A DNA stretch of 64,000 bases from the NCBI RefSeq assembly GCF_002903145.1, contig NZ_PPDJ01000002.1:558001-622000 (forward strand), written 5' to 3'. This document shows positions 46,380 through 55,361 of the stretch, one piece after another; positions within the stretch are counted from its first letter, which is position 1; every line of letters begins with the position of its first letter. The notes under the pieces are model-generated. The model had not been told where the DNA came from, did not search any database, and was given only the letters and a program-made list of their open reading frames with translations. The translations under genes were made by a program, and so were the position numbers. The stretch comes from Halobacteriovorax sp. DA5. Its GTDB lineage: Bacteria; Bdellovibrionota; Bacteriovoracia; Bacteriovoracales; Bacteriovoracaceae.

Positions 46380-46409
46380 AAAAGGCGAACATTTAGTTCG
46401 CCTTTTTTT
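46378..46409. terminator. Bidirectional terminator
   Basis: AAAGGCGAAC (46381-46390) and GTTCGCCTTT (46396-46405) form a 10-base stem with an ATTTA loop, with A-tracts before and T-tracts after. It serves the LysR gene on the plus strand and the secreted protein gene on the minus strand. Confidence 0.9.
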
Positions 46410-46906
46410 TATTTTCTTTTGATGTCTTTGATTCCAACAACACCAATTAGGAATACTTTGTTTGAGATGAAATGAAGAGTTTTAGTTCTTCTATTTTCAA
46501 AATTAAAGAGCCAATCTTCACCAACTCTTTCTACAGATGCAGAATACTTTTTACGACTATCATTTACTCCACTATAAAGAGTATCGATTTCGATATCACC
46601 ACCATCAGAAGGGTTTAAGTTACTAACAGTGATCTTAACAACATCGCGATCGCTTCTTCTTACAAGAACAACACCTTTCATCACTTGTTCGAGAGAATAT
46701 GTTTCATTTCCAATGATTTTTCCCTTATCAGAAAATTCTTTTTTATAGACTGATGTCACCTCTCCCATTTCTTCATCAACGTTAACACCTAGATGATAGA
46801 AGCTCTGATCCTCGTCATTTGTGATATGAACAAGCTTAACCTGAGCGGCCATTAGTGATGTTGTTGTGACAACTGTTAAAAGAAGTAATTTCATCAATGA
46901 TTTCAT
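46409..46906 (-). CDS. Small secreted protein of unknown function
   Basis: The 165-residue product starts at the ATG at 46906, six bases after GAGGGAG, and opens a signal peptide (MKSLMKLLLLTVVTTTSLMAA). The longer frame adds 15 residues without a ribosome binding site. The mature part is rich in beta strand with charged surface (LVHITNDEDQSFYHLGVNVD, LNPSDGGDIEIDTLYSG). There are no cysteines for lipidation and no recognised motif. It is probably periplasmic. It is transcribed alone and ends in the bidirectional terminator. Confidence 0.6.
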   Translation of the reverse strand: MKSLMKLLLLTVVTTTSLMAAQVKLVHITNDEDQSFYHLGVNVDEEMGEVTSVYKKEFSDKGKIIGNETYSLEQVMKGVVLVRRSDRDVVKITVSNLNPSDGGDIEIDTLYSGVNDSRKKYSASVERVGEDWLFNFENRRTKTLHFISNKVFLIGVVGIKDIKRK

Positions 46907-47034
46907 ATTCATCTCCCTCTCAAATTGATACGGCATATTGCCATTAATCACTTGTTAATGGGAGAGAAAATTTTACAACTATGTAAGAAAGACAATTCTT
47001 CAAACATTAGCCATAACTAATAACACGTATTAGA

Positions 47035-48762
47035 CTAACTTAAGGTGTTAAAAATAATAGGCCCACCAACGTGCTTAAACTCATCATCACGAAGATTTTC
47101 AAATTCATAACCCGCTAAATGGTCGTGTAATATTTTCAGGATATACTCATTAATATTCTCAATTTGATCAAGTCCAAAGGTTTGAGCAAAGCCTGCAACC
47201 TTTTGGGTAATGTAATCATTTTGAAAAATACCTGAGCTAAGGTTAGATTTCTTAGAAAATTCTCTAAACTCTTCAATTGAAACACCCATTTTGCGAGAGT
47301 CATCTTTGTCAAACTTATCAAGACTGTAATTAATAAGAGTTGAGAGGATGATGGCCTCAAAATCAATTGAGTTAATATCGTAGTTTAAATAGAAGTTATC
47401 AGAAAGCATGCCATCGTCTTTAAGAGATAAATAAGTCTCTTTAAGTGTTTTAATAAAAGGCATCAACTCAATTAGAAGCTTACACTTGCTTTGTAACTTT
47501 CTCCAGACTTCAACATTGTTAACAACAACAATCTTATTGTCATTGTCACGATACTTCACAAGATCACTAAAGAAATCATCTAGAAATAAATCAAAAGAAG
47601 CACCTAAAAAATTCTCTTCAGTATCTTCAAAGAGATGATTTCTTAGCGCCTTTTTCACATCCTTTTGCAGAATGCGAATGAGCGAATTTCCAATCTTATA
47701 AATATCAGTAAAATCAAAGTACTCAAAAATACTTTCATCAGCAAAGTTTCGGATATCTTTAATATAAGACATTCCAAGAAGGATTAATTCTCGGTTCTGA
47801 TTCCCAATACGAGTCATAGCAACAGGGCCATCTTTTAAAACCCCATAGTACTCCATACTTGCATTAAGCATGCGAATAAAGTTGAAATGTAGGTAGCTAA
47901 AGCGCTTCTCATCTTGAACCTTATTCAGCTCCTCGTGAATACTTGCAGCATTCTTTTCAAAGGCAATAATCGAATTTTGGTGAAGTGTTTGAAGTTTACC
48001 TTTTGTCGAAATATTACCAGTTAGAGGCTGTTTTTTGTTAATGAATAAATCAATATGGCCAACAGAAGGAAATGGATTAACCACTTGTAGGGCCTCGAAA
48101 TAATCAACGAAGCCAAAGTCTCTTAGCCTTTCTTTCTTATCTTGATACTGATTCTCATTGTAGATCATATAGTCTTCAGAAATCATTTTAAAAAGATGCT
48201 GGTAAGCAGCTTCAACACCAACTTCAGTATAAAGGTCTTTGATAAGTTGGCGTACTTCATCGACAACTTCATTATCTTCATCAAATTCGAATAAAAGAAG
48301 ATTATCTTCAGTTAAAAAGTAGTTGTCGTGATCATCTGGATAGAGAGGATCTTCAACATCGAAAGTCCAAACATTGAAGCGTCCCTTAAGAAATAAAATG
48401 AACTGATCTGATTTTACAAATTCATAACGAATTTCTTCATCAGGACACTTAGCAACTGTACTTACCCATGATGTGAATTCATTGATATCAAGTTCATCTT
48501 TTGTCCAAAGGTCAATATCATAGAAAGTTTCTCTTTGCTCTTTAGACAGAAGCTTAAGAGCGTGAGATTTGACTTCAACAGGCAGGGCCTTAATTGAGAC
48601 ATAAAGTGGCTGAACAGGTAGCTTTTCAAGGCTTTCCCCTTTAGAGATGTAGCTATTAACTAACTCCATCGAAGTATAGGCCTTAGACTCTTTAAGAATT
48701 AAAGAAATAACGTCAGTAGTCGCTAAATTATTATTCTTATTGTCTTTCTTATTGTCGCTCAT
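47035..48762 (-). CDS. DUF6178 family protein
   Basis: The 575-residue product has the features of the DUF6178 family known mainly from delta-type lineages: an N-terminal helical part containing LPVQPLYVSIKALPVEVKSHAL and IDLWTKDELD, a loop such as NYFLTEDNLLLFEF, and later YQDKKERLRDFGFVDYFEAL with the tetrad R-L-x-D-[FL]-G-[FL]. The function of the family is not known. The protein is acidic and soluble. The ATG at 48762 is preferred over a TTG 21 bases upstream because GGTGGAC lies just ahead of it. It is transcribed alone, and its start lies 228 bases from the divergent FNR-type regulator. Confidence 0.72.
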   Translation of the reverse strand: MSDNKKDNKNNNLATTDVISLILKESKAYTSMELVNSYISKGESLEKLPVQPLYVSIKALPVEVKSHALKLLSKEQRETFYDIDLWTKDELDINEFTSWVSTVAKCPDEEIRYEFVKSDQFILFLKGRFNVWTFDVEDPLYPDDHDNYFLTEDNLLLFEFDEDNEVVDEVRQLIKDLYTEVGVEAAYQHLFKMISEDYMIYNENQYQDKKERLRDFGFVDYFEALQVVNPFPSVGHIDLFINKKQPLTGNISTKGKLQTLHQNSIIAFEKNAASIHEELNKVQDEKRFSYLHFNFIRMLNASMEYYGVLKDGPVAMTRIGNQNRELILLGMSYIKDIRNFADESIFEYFDFTDIYKIGNSLIRILQKDVKKALRNHLFEDTEENFLGASFDLFLDDFFSDLVKYRDNDNKIVVVNNVEVWRKLQSKCKLLIELMPFIKTLKETYLSLKDDGMLSDNFYLNYDINSIDFEAIILSTLINYSLDKFDKDDSRKMGVSIEEFREFSKKSNLSSGIFQNDYITQKVAGFAQTFGLDQIENINEYILKILHDHLAGYEFENLRDDEFKHVGGPIIFNTLS

Positions 48763-48990
48763 TTTGTCCACCAATATTGTCAAATAAGCCTTTAATTTAA
48801 GCTATTTAACTTAAGTTGTTAACCTAAATCTAAAGTTTGTACTGCGATACAGTAAATTACTAAAAATATTAAGAAGAAAAACACCTTCTAACACTAAAAC
48901 ATGATATTCGTCATATTATTTCCCCTATAACTTATTTAATTTAGATATATGAAGTGATAAGATTGGTTTAACCAAGAAAAGGTATAAATT

Positions 48991-49695
48991 ATGGAAAAGA
49001 GACAGTGTGTAGATTGCCCATCAAGAGAGTTAGGGATTTTCTGTGGGTTATCAAATGAAGAAGCTGCTAAAGTATCACTTACTGCATCTTCATTAAGGTT
49101 TAAACGTGGTGAAAAGCTGTTTTCGCAAGGAAACCGCCCAGCAGGTATCTACTGTGTACAATCAGGAAATATCAAGCTGACAAAAACAGGCTCCGATGGA
49201 AAAGAGACAATTGTGAGAATTGCTCAACATGGAGATGTTATTGGCCACAGATCACTATTTACTGCTCAAGACTTCAATGGAACAGCAACGGCCATTGATA
49301 ATGTTTCCGTATGTTTTATTGATAAACCAAGTTTATTAAAACTAATCAATGATAAACCAGCAATTGCGCTAGAACTAATTAATAAGTTAAGCCGCGACAT
49401 GGGAATTGCAGAAGAACGCTCAAGTGCTTTCCATCAAAAAAATGTTCGCGAGAGAATAGCTCAACTTCTACTCGATCTTGCTAAGACTCATGGTAACGTG
49501 CTTATCAATGGTGAAATTCAAATCGAGCTAAAGCTTACAAGAGAAGAGATGGCCACAATGATTGGAACGGCCAATGAAACTCTAATTCGTATTATTTCTG
49601 AATACAGAAAAGACGGTCTTATTGATCAAAATGGTAAGTTAATCATTATCAAGGATGCCGCTGAATTAGAGAAGAGAGCTGAAGGCGTTTATTAA
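48991..49695 (+). CDS. FNR-type oxygen-responsive regulator
   Basis: The 234-residue product is a Crp/Fnr regulator. The N-terminus carries C6, C9 and C18 (CVDCPSRELGIFCGL), and a fourth cysteine, C108 (VSVCFIDK), sits where E. coli FNR has C122. Four such cysteines bind a [4Fe-4S] cluster that oxygen destroys. The beta-roll (GNRPAGIYCVQSGNIKLT, HGDVIGHRSLF) and a C-terminal helix-turn-helix (LTREEMATMIGTANETLIRIIS) follow. It lies 52 bases upstream of the cco operon on the same strand, so it likely activates the high-affinity oxidase when oxygen is low. I found no perfect TTGATxxxxATCAA site nearby. Confidence 0.88.
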   Translation: MEKRQCVDCPSRELGIFCGLSNEEAAKVSLTASSLRFKRGEKLFSQGNRPAGIYCVQSGNIKLTKTGSDGKETIVRIAQHGDVIGHRSLFTAQDFNGTATAIDNVSVCFIDKPSLLKLINDKPAIALELINKLSRDMGIAEERSSAFHQKNVRERIAQLLLDLAKTHGNVLINGEIQIELKLTREEMATMIGTANETLIRIISEYRKDGLIDQNGKLIIIKDAAELEKRAEGVY

Positions 49696-49747
49696 AGTTT
49701 TACTATTTTAAGTTTATAAAAAAAAGATAACTAACAAGAATGTAGAG

Positions 49748-52192
49748 ATGGATATCCAAAGTATCACAAGCAAGAGACAGGCTTGCGAGGCACAAGAGTG
49801 CCTTCACTGCTCTGAAGAAATTGCCCCTGGTGAGCTCATCACTAATGAAAGAGATGGCAAATTAGAAAAGTTTTGTTGCTATGGGTGCATGAGTGTCCAC
49901 TCTCTTCTTCTTAGTAATAACCTTGAAGATTTCTATCGCTATCAAAATGAGCAAGGCTCTCAGGCCAATAGCCTAAAAGAGCGCCCTACGACATCTGCCA
50001 ATAAATTTGAATACATGGATAGCGAAGCTTTTATTCGCGAATACATTACAATTGAAGGAGATAAGCTTAAAGTTCACTTTCTACTTGAAGGTGTCCACTG
50101 CTTTGCTTGTATCTGGTTAATTGAAAGAATCTCAAAACTTGAAAACTCAGTTATTGAGGCCCAGGTTAATATTGGAAATAATTTAGGTAGTTTCACAATT
50201 GATACAAAAAGACCGTATTCAATTGCAAAGCTTGCTGCAACTCTTGCGCAACTTGGCTACACTCCTCACCCGTTTAATATTGAAAAAGATCAAGAAAAGA
50301 AATTAAGTGATCGTCGCGATATTCTTCAAATTGGAGTTGCAGCTTCGGCCATGAGTAATATCATGATCTACGCTGTTTCAAATTATGCCGGGGCAACTGG
50401 AGATTACGTAAAATTATTCGATGGAATAAGCTTTGCATTTTGTCTTCCAGTGATTCTTTATAGTGCTAGGCCAATCTTAGTTAATAGTGTCAGTGCTATT
50501 AGACTTAGAAGTACTAATGTCGATATCCCACTAGCAATGGCAATTGTCTTTGGCTTCATACTGTCGGCAATTAATTTCTTTAGAGAATCTGGACCTGTAT
50601 ACTTTGATTCAATCACAACACTTATATTTCTGATTTTACTGTCACGCTACTTTGTAAAGATGTTGACTCAAAAATCAATGTCGACAAAAGGCATCTCCTC
50701 TCTATTTCTAAACACTGGAGTTAAGAAGATTGTTGGCGATACAATTAAACATGTCTTCTCTAATGAAGTTGAGGTTGGTGATCAAATTCTTTTTGAAGAA
50801 GACGAAAGAATTATCTACGACGGAAAGCTTGCAAGTGAAAAAGCACTAATTCTAAACTCAATTAATACAGGAGAGAGCCGCCCACTTGTTGTTAATAAGG
50901 GAGACTTCATAGCAGCAGGTGCTGTAAGTTTGAGCAATGACCTCAAACTTGAAATTAGTGCAATTGGAACGCAAACAAAACTAGGTAAGAACCTATCAGC
51001 AATTGAGAATAATACAATCGTAAAAAACCCTGCCAATGTATGGGCACAAAAAATTTCACGCTACTTCACAATTGGAATTATCGTTCTAAGTATCGTGGCA
51101 CTTATTCAAGGTCTTTATACTGGAGACGTTTCAAAATCATTTGAAGTCATCCTAGCAATTTTAATAGTTGGATGTCCCTGTGCCTTTGCTATGGCCACAC
51201 CAATTGTTGTTGCGACTAGAATTAATAAGCTTAAGTCGTATGGTATCTATGTTAAAAACGAGCTAAGCCTAGAAGAGTTAAATAATGCAAAGAATATTAT
51301 CTTTGATAAGACTGGTACTCTTACAAAAGGAAAGTTTGCAGTAAGTAGTTTTACAAATCAATCTGATCTAAGTGATGAAGAAATCCTTGCTTTAACATTT
51401 ACTCTTGAAAGAGCGGCCCAACACCCTATTGCTTTTGCACTAAAGAAATATTCAAAACAAAAACTATCAAATACTGATCTCTCTAAGTACGAAGATATAG
51501 TTGCTGAGGTGATTACAGGAAAAGGTGTTAAGGCACAAATCGAAGACACAACTTACTTTATTGGCAAGGGCATACTTGATGCAGAGATTGCCCTTTTTGC
51601 TGATGAAGTGATTATTGCCACTTTTAAAATTGAAGACAGCATCAGACCTGAATCAAAAGAGCTTGTGAACTTCTTGCAACAAAGAAATATTGATATTCAC
51701 CTATCTACTGGTGATGCTTCAGAGATGGCAAAAAAGATAGCGAGAGAAGCGGGTATCAATGAGGCAAGTCTTAATATTGAACAAAGCCCGGAACAGAAGC
51801 TAGAGCTTGCTAACAGACTCGAAAATGTTGTCTTTGTGGGTGATGGTGACAACGATGCTCTTGCCATGATTAAGTCTAATGTATCAATTGCAATTGGTGC
51901 ACAAGCAGACATTGCCCTTAGAAGCTGTGACATTTATATGCCACAAGAAGACTTAAACCTCATAAAGGTCTTATTTAAAGTTGCACGTAATGTGAAAGGT
52001 ACTTTACGCCGTAATATTATGTTTGCAGTTACTTATAATATCGCAGGAATAACATTGGCGCTAATGCATATCATTACTCCACTGCATGCGGCGATTTTAA
52101 TGCCAATCAGTTCATTAACAGTTCTTCTTTCAAGTACACTTCCGTTAATTGGATTTGATAAGAGAATGTTAAAAAATAAAGGAAAAAGCTGA
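49748..52192 (+). CDS. ccoI: CcoI/FixI copper-transporting P1B ATPase
   Basis: This 814-residue P-type ATPase delivers copper for cbb3 oxidase assembly. The N-terminus has a cysteine-rich zinc-ribbon-like block (CLHCSEEI, CCYGC) typical of CcoI, then a heavy-metal-associated domain with GVHCFACIWLIE (CxxC). The ion-pathway motif GCPCAFAMATP (C476-P-C478), the phosphorylation motif DKTGTLTKG (D520) and the hinge GDGDNDALAM follow in order. Eight membrane helices are expected. It heads the cco operon and its stop overlaps the ccoS start (ATGA). The copper is probably moved from cytoplasm to periplasm. Confidence 0.92.
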   Translation: MDIQSITSKRQACEAQECLHCSEEIAPGELITNERDGKLEKFCCYGCMSVHSLLLSNNLEDFYRYQNEQGSQANSLKERPTTSANKFEYMDSEAFIREYITIEGDKLKVHFLLEGVHCFACIWLIERISKLENSVIEAQVNIGNNLGSFTIDTKRPYSIAKLAATLAQLGYTPHPFNIEKDQEKKLSDRRDILQIGVAASAMSNIMIYAVSNYAGATGDYVKLFDGISFAFCLPVILYSARPILVNSVSAIRLRSTNVDIPLAMAIVFGFILSAINFFRESGPVYFDSITTLIFLILLSRYFVKMLTQKSMSTKGISSLFLNTGVKKIVGDTIKHVFSNEVEVGDQILFEEDERIIYDGKLASEKALILNSINTGESRPLVVNKGDFIAAGAVSLSNDLKLEISAIGTQTKLGKNLSAIENNTIVKNPANVWAQKISRYFTIGIIVLSIVALIQGLYTGDVSKSFEVILAILIVGCPCAFAMATPIVVATRINKLKSYGIYVKNELSLEELNNAKNIIFDKTGTLTKGKFAVSSFTNQSDLSDEEILALTFTLERAAQHPIAFALKKYSKQKLSNTDLSKYEDIVAEVITGKGVKAQIEDTTYFIGKGILDAEIALFADEVIIATFKIEDSIRPESKELVNFLQQRNIDIHLSTGDASEMAKKIAREAGINEASLNIEQSPEQKLELANRLENVVFVGDGDNDALAMIKSNVSIAIGAQADIALRSCDIYMPQEDLNLIKVLFKVARNVKGTLRRNIMFAVTYNIAGITLALMHIITPLHAAILMPISSLTVLLSSTLPLIGFDKRMLKNKGKS

Positions 52193-52368
52193 TGGAAGTC
52201 ATTATCGTTCTACTACCGATTGCAATATTCTTAGCAGTAGGATTTCTGTTGTTTTTTATTTGGGCGACTAAAACGGGTCAATATGATGACTTAGATACGC
52301 CTTCTATTAGAGTTTTATTTGAAGAAGAGAAAAATAATATTGTTCACAACCAAAAAAAGGAAGAATGA
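52192..52368 (+). CDS. ccoS: CcoS, cbb3 oxidase maturation protein
   Basis: The 58-residue product has one membrane helix (VLLPIAIFLAVGFLLFFIWA) followed by TKTGQYDDLDTPSIRVLFEE, which matches the CcoS hallmark (GQFDDLDTPAxRILFDD). CcoS is needed to put haem and copper into CcoN. Its ATG overlaps the ccoI stop, and its stop lies 2 bases before the ccoN-O start. It is the usual partner of CcoI. Confidence 0.9.
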   Translation: MEVIIVLLPIAIFLAVGFLLFFIWATKTGQYDDLDTPSIRVLFEEEKNNIVHNQKKEE

Positions 52369-52370
52369 TT

Positions 52371-54530
52371 ATGAGCATGAGTACAAATGCCAATCTAGAA
52401 GAGTTCTCGTATAACGATAAGATATCGAAAGCTTTTCTTATGGCGACAGTTTTCTGGGGGGCGATTGCACTATTTATGGGTGTCTTTATTGCTTTCCAAT
52501 TGGCCTATTGGAAACTTAACCTAGGTATAGAATGGACAACTTTTGGCCGTCTAAGACCACTTCACACAAATGCTGCGATTTTTGCATTTGTTGGAAACGG
52601 AATGTTTCTGGGAGTTTACTATTCAACTCAAAGATTATGTAAGGCAAGAATCTTTTCAGATTTCTTATCTTGGGTACACTTTTGGGGATGGCAGCTGATT
52701 ATTGTTTCAGCAGCTTTAACTCTACCTCTAGGGATTACAACAGGGAAAGAGTATGCCGAGCTAGAATGGCCAATTGATATTGCCATTGCAGTTATTTGGG
52801 TAGTCTTTGCTGTTAACTTCATTGGTACGCTAGTTAAAAGACGTGAACGTCATATGTATGTGGCCCTTTGGTTCTACATAGCAACAATTGTAACAATTGC
52901 TGTTCTTCACATCTTCAACTCTCTTTCTGTTCCAGTAAGTTTTTTAAAGTCTTATCCAATTTATGCTGGTGTACAAGATGCGATTGTTCAATGGTGGTAT
53001 GGGCACAACGCTGTTGCCTTCTTCCTAACAACTCCGTTCTTAGGGATCATTTACTACTTCTTACCAAAAACTGCTAATCGTCCAATCTATTCATATAGAC
53101 TTTCGATTATTCACTACTGGTCTCTAGTATTTATTTATATTTGGGCAGGTCCTCACCACCTTCTTTACTCATCTGTTCCAGATTGGGTTCAAACACTTGG
53201 TATGACTTTCTCAATTATCCTATGGATGCCTTCATGGGGTGGGATGATCAACTTCCTTCTAACACTAAGAGGTGTTTGGGATAGAGTTAGAACTGAGCCA
53301 ATCTTAAAGTATTTTGCTACGGCCGTTACTTTCTACGGTATGGCAACTTTTGAAGGTCCACTACTTTCAATTAAATCGGTTAACTACATCGGTCACTTCA
53401 CTGACTGGGTTGTTGGTCACGTGCACGCTGGTACAATTGGTTGGAACTACATGCTAATTGTTGGTGTTCTATACTACTGTGTTGAAAAACTATGGAAGAC
53501 AGAATTATATTCTAAGAAAATTGCTAACGCTCAATTTTGGTTAGCAACAATTGGTCTTCTACTTTATATGATGTCAATGTGGGTAGCTGGTATTACTCAA
53601 GGATTAATGTGGCGTGCAGTTGATGCTACAGGGAAACTTGTTTACCCTAACTTCATTGAAACTGTAATCAAAGTTATTCCAATGTACTGGGTACGTGCAT
53701 TTGGTGGTGTATTCGTTCTACTAGGTTTCTTCTTAATGATCTTCAACCTATGGATGACTTATAAGAAATCAAAGTATGTAAACAAAGACAAAGAAGAATC
53801 AGAAGAAGTATTTAAAGCGGCACCTATTTCAGCTCACCCTGAAGATGCAAATGCTGAAACTCACAGAAAGCTTGAAGGGCTTCCTGTTACTTTTACTGTT
53901 CTAACTTTAGTTGCAATCCTTGTTGGTGGAGCAATTGAAATTATTCCTTCAATGCTTTCAAACAAATTTGTCGAAGTAGACCCTAGAGTAAAACCATACA
54001 CTCCACTAGAGCTTCTTGGTCGAGATATCTTTGTTAAAGAAGGATGTTACGTTTGTCACTCTCAACAAATTCGTCCAACTGTTTCTGAAAAGCTACGTTA
54101 TGGAAATCCTTCAACTGCAGCAGAATCTGTATACGATAGACCATTCCAATGGGGATCACGTCGTATCGGTCCAGATCTTGCACGTGTAGGTGGAAAATAT
54201 AATGATATGTGGCACTACCGTCACATGATTAATCCACGTGAAGTGACAGCAGGCTCAATCATGCCTAACTACGACTGGCTAACTAAGAAGAAAGTTAACT
54301 TCAAAATGCTTCCAAAGAAAATGGATGTTATGGTTGCACTAGGAACTCCATATAGTGAAGACGAAGTTTCGAATGCTATTGATCTTGCAATGGAGCAAGC
54401 AACTCAAATCACTAAGGGATTAAATGAGTTTGGTGTACCAATGAAGATGCAAGATAAAGAAATCATCGCACTTATTGCGTATCTACAAAGACTTGGAATT
54501 GACACAAAAGAAACTAAGTCAGAGGAATAG
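52371..54530 (+). CDS. ccoN: cbb3 oxidase catalytic subunit fused to CcoO (CcoNO)
   Basis: The 719-residue product fuses CcoN and CcoO. The CcoN part (about residues 1-480, 12 or more helices) carries the haem and CuB histidines in RPLHTNAA, WYGHNAVAFF, WAGPHHLLYSS and DWVVGHVHAG. The CcoO part has a membrane helix (VTFTVLTLVAILVGGAIEI, about residues 500-520) and a c-type haem site EGCYVCHSQQIRP (CxxCH near residue 560), with a likely methionine ligand in GSIMPNYDW. Fused CcoNO proteins are known in some lineages. The start may be ATG 52365, 52371 or 52377; AAGGAAG favours 52371. It is co-transcribed with ccoI-ccoS upstream and ccoQ-ccoP downstream. Confidence 0.92.
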   Translation: MSMSTNANLEEFSYNDKISKAFLMATVFWGAIALFMGVFIAFQLAYWKLNLGIEWTTFGRLRPLHTNAAIFAFVGNGMFLGVYYSTQRLCKARIFSDFLSWVHFWGWQLIIVSAALTLPLGITTGKEYAELEWPIDIAIAVIWVVFAVNFIGTLVKRRERHMYVALWFYIATIVTIAVLHIFNSLSVPVSFLKSYPIYAGVQDAIVQWWYGHNAVAFFLTTPFLGIIYYFLPKTANRPIYSYRLSIIHYWSLVFIYIWAGPHHLLYSSVPDWVQTLGMTFSIILWMPSWGGMINFLLTLRGVWDRVRTEPILKYFATAVTFYGMATFEGPLLSIKSVNYIGHFTDWVVGHVHAGTIGWNYMLIVGVLYYCVEKLWKTELYSKKIANAQFWLATIGLLLYMMSMWVAGITQGLMWRAVDATGKLVYPNFIETVIKVIPMYWVRAFGGVFVLLGFFLMIFNLWMTYKKSKYVNKDKEESEEVFKAAPISAHPEDANAETHRKLEGLPVTFTVLTLVAILVGGAIEIIPSMLSNKFVEVDPRVKPYTPLELLGRDIFVKEGCYVCHSQQIRPTVSEKLRYGNPSTAAESVYDRPFQWGSRRIGPDLARVGGKYNDMWHYRHMINPREVTAGSIMPNYDWLTKKKVNFKMLPKKMDVMVALGTPYSEDEVSNAIDLAMEQATQITKGLNEFGVPMKMQDKEIIALIAYLQRLGIDTKETKSEE

Positions 54531-54532
54531 AG

Positions 54533-54733
54533 ATGAAATCTGAAGTAATGCAAAATATGCCGTGGGAATGGATGCCAGCAGTGTCGCTATTCATTTTTGC
54601 GGCCATCTTCTTAGGGGCCTTCTTCTGGTCAATGAGACCGGGCTCAAAAGAGCTTTATGAAGAAGTTGCCAACAATGCACTTTCTGACGGCGAAGCAGTC
54701 GTTAATGAAAACAAAGGAAGCAACAATGACTAA
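54533..54733 (+). CDS. ccoQ: CcoQ-like small subunit
   Basis: The 66-residue product has one membrane helix (MPAVSLFIFAAIFLGAFFWSM) followed by a short charged tail, the shape of CcoQ, which stabilises the cbb3 complex. It starts 2 bases after the ccoN-O stop and its end overlaps the ccoP start by 8 bases. Identity rests on position and topology because CcoQ sequences diverge fast. Confidence 0.75.
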   Translation: MKSEVMQNMPWEWMPAVSLFIFAAIFLGAFFWSMRPGSKELYEEVANNALSDGEAVVNENKGSNND

Positions 54734-55337
54734 CGAAAATAATAAATCGAAACAGGAAAATATCGTACTTGAGGATGAGAAAGATCTTGTTATGGATCAT
54801 GAGTACGATGGTATTCAAGAGCTCAACCACCCGCTTCCAAGTTGGTGGACTGGGGTTTGGGCCCTATCATTCATTTTCTCGATACCTTACTTTATGTACT
54901 ACGTACTAATGGATGGACCAACACTGTTGGATACATACAAGGTAGAGATGGCTGAAATGCAAAAGATCATCGATGCAGAAGCAGCAAACACTGCCAACTT
55001 CGATATTCAAGCATACGACAGCTACGTGGCCACACCTGCTGCAAAAGAGCTTGGTAACACTGTTTTTATTGAAAACTGTGCTGCCTGCCACTTAGATGAT
55101 GGTGGTGGGGACATCGGTCCAAACTTAACAGATAAACATTGGATTAATATTACTAAACTTGATCCAGAACAAATCTATAAGTTTGTTGTTCATGGTAATG
55201 AAGATAAAGGGATGCCTGCTTGGGGAGATATCTTAAGCAAGGAAGACATCATGGCCGTTACTGACCACGTATTAGCACTGCAAGGAACTACTCCTGCAAA
55301 AGCGAAAGAGCCACAAGGTGAGCTACTTAGCGAATAA
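54726..55337 (+). CDS. ccoP: CcoP-like cytochrome c subunit with a single haem site
   Basis: The 203-residue product starts at ATG 54726, preceded by GGAAG. It begins with YDGIQELNHPLPSWWTGVW, the conserved CcoP N-terminal motif (YDGIxExDNxLPxWW), and has one membrane helix. One haem-binding CxxCH (CAACH, about residue 120) lies in NTVFIENCAACHLDDGG, with a later methionine in GMPAWGD. Typical CcoP has two c-type haems and about 300 residues, so this is a single-haem form. It passes electrons from cytochrome c to the fused CcoNO. Confidence 0.88.
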   Translation: MTNENNKSKQENIVLEDEKDLVMDHEYDGIQELNHPLPSWWTGVWALSFIFSIPYFMYYVLMDGPTLLDTYKVEMAEMQKIIDAEAANTANFDIQAYDSYVATPAAKELGNTVFIENCAACHLDDGGGDIGPNLTDKHWINITKLDPEQIYKFVVHGNEDKGMPAWGDILSKEDIMAVTDHVLALQGTTPAKAKEPQGELLSE

Positions 55338-55361
55338 AATTAGAATTTGAAAGAGAAAGAA

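Noticed and set aside
48808..48817. Palindrome AACTTAAGTT upstream of the FNR-type gene
   Set aside because: AT-rich 10-mers like this are expected by chance; similar fragments at 39428 and 47033 are not perfect.
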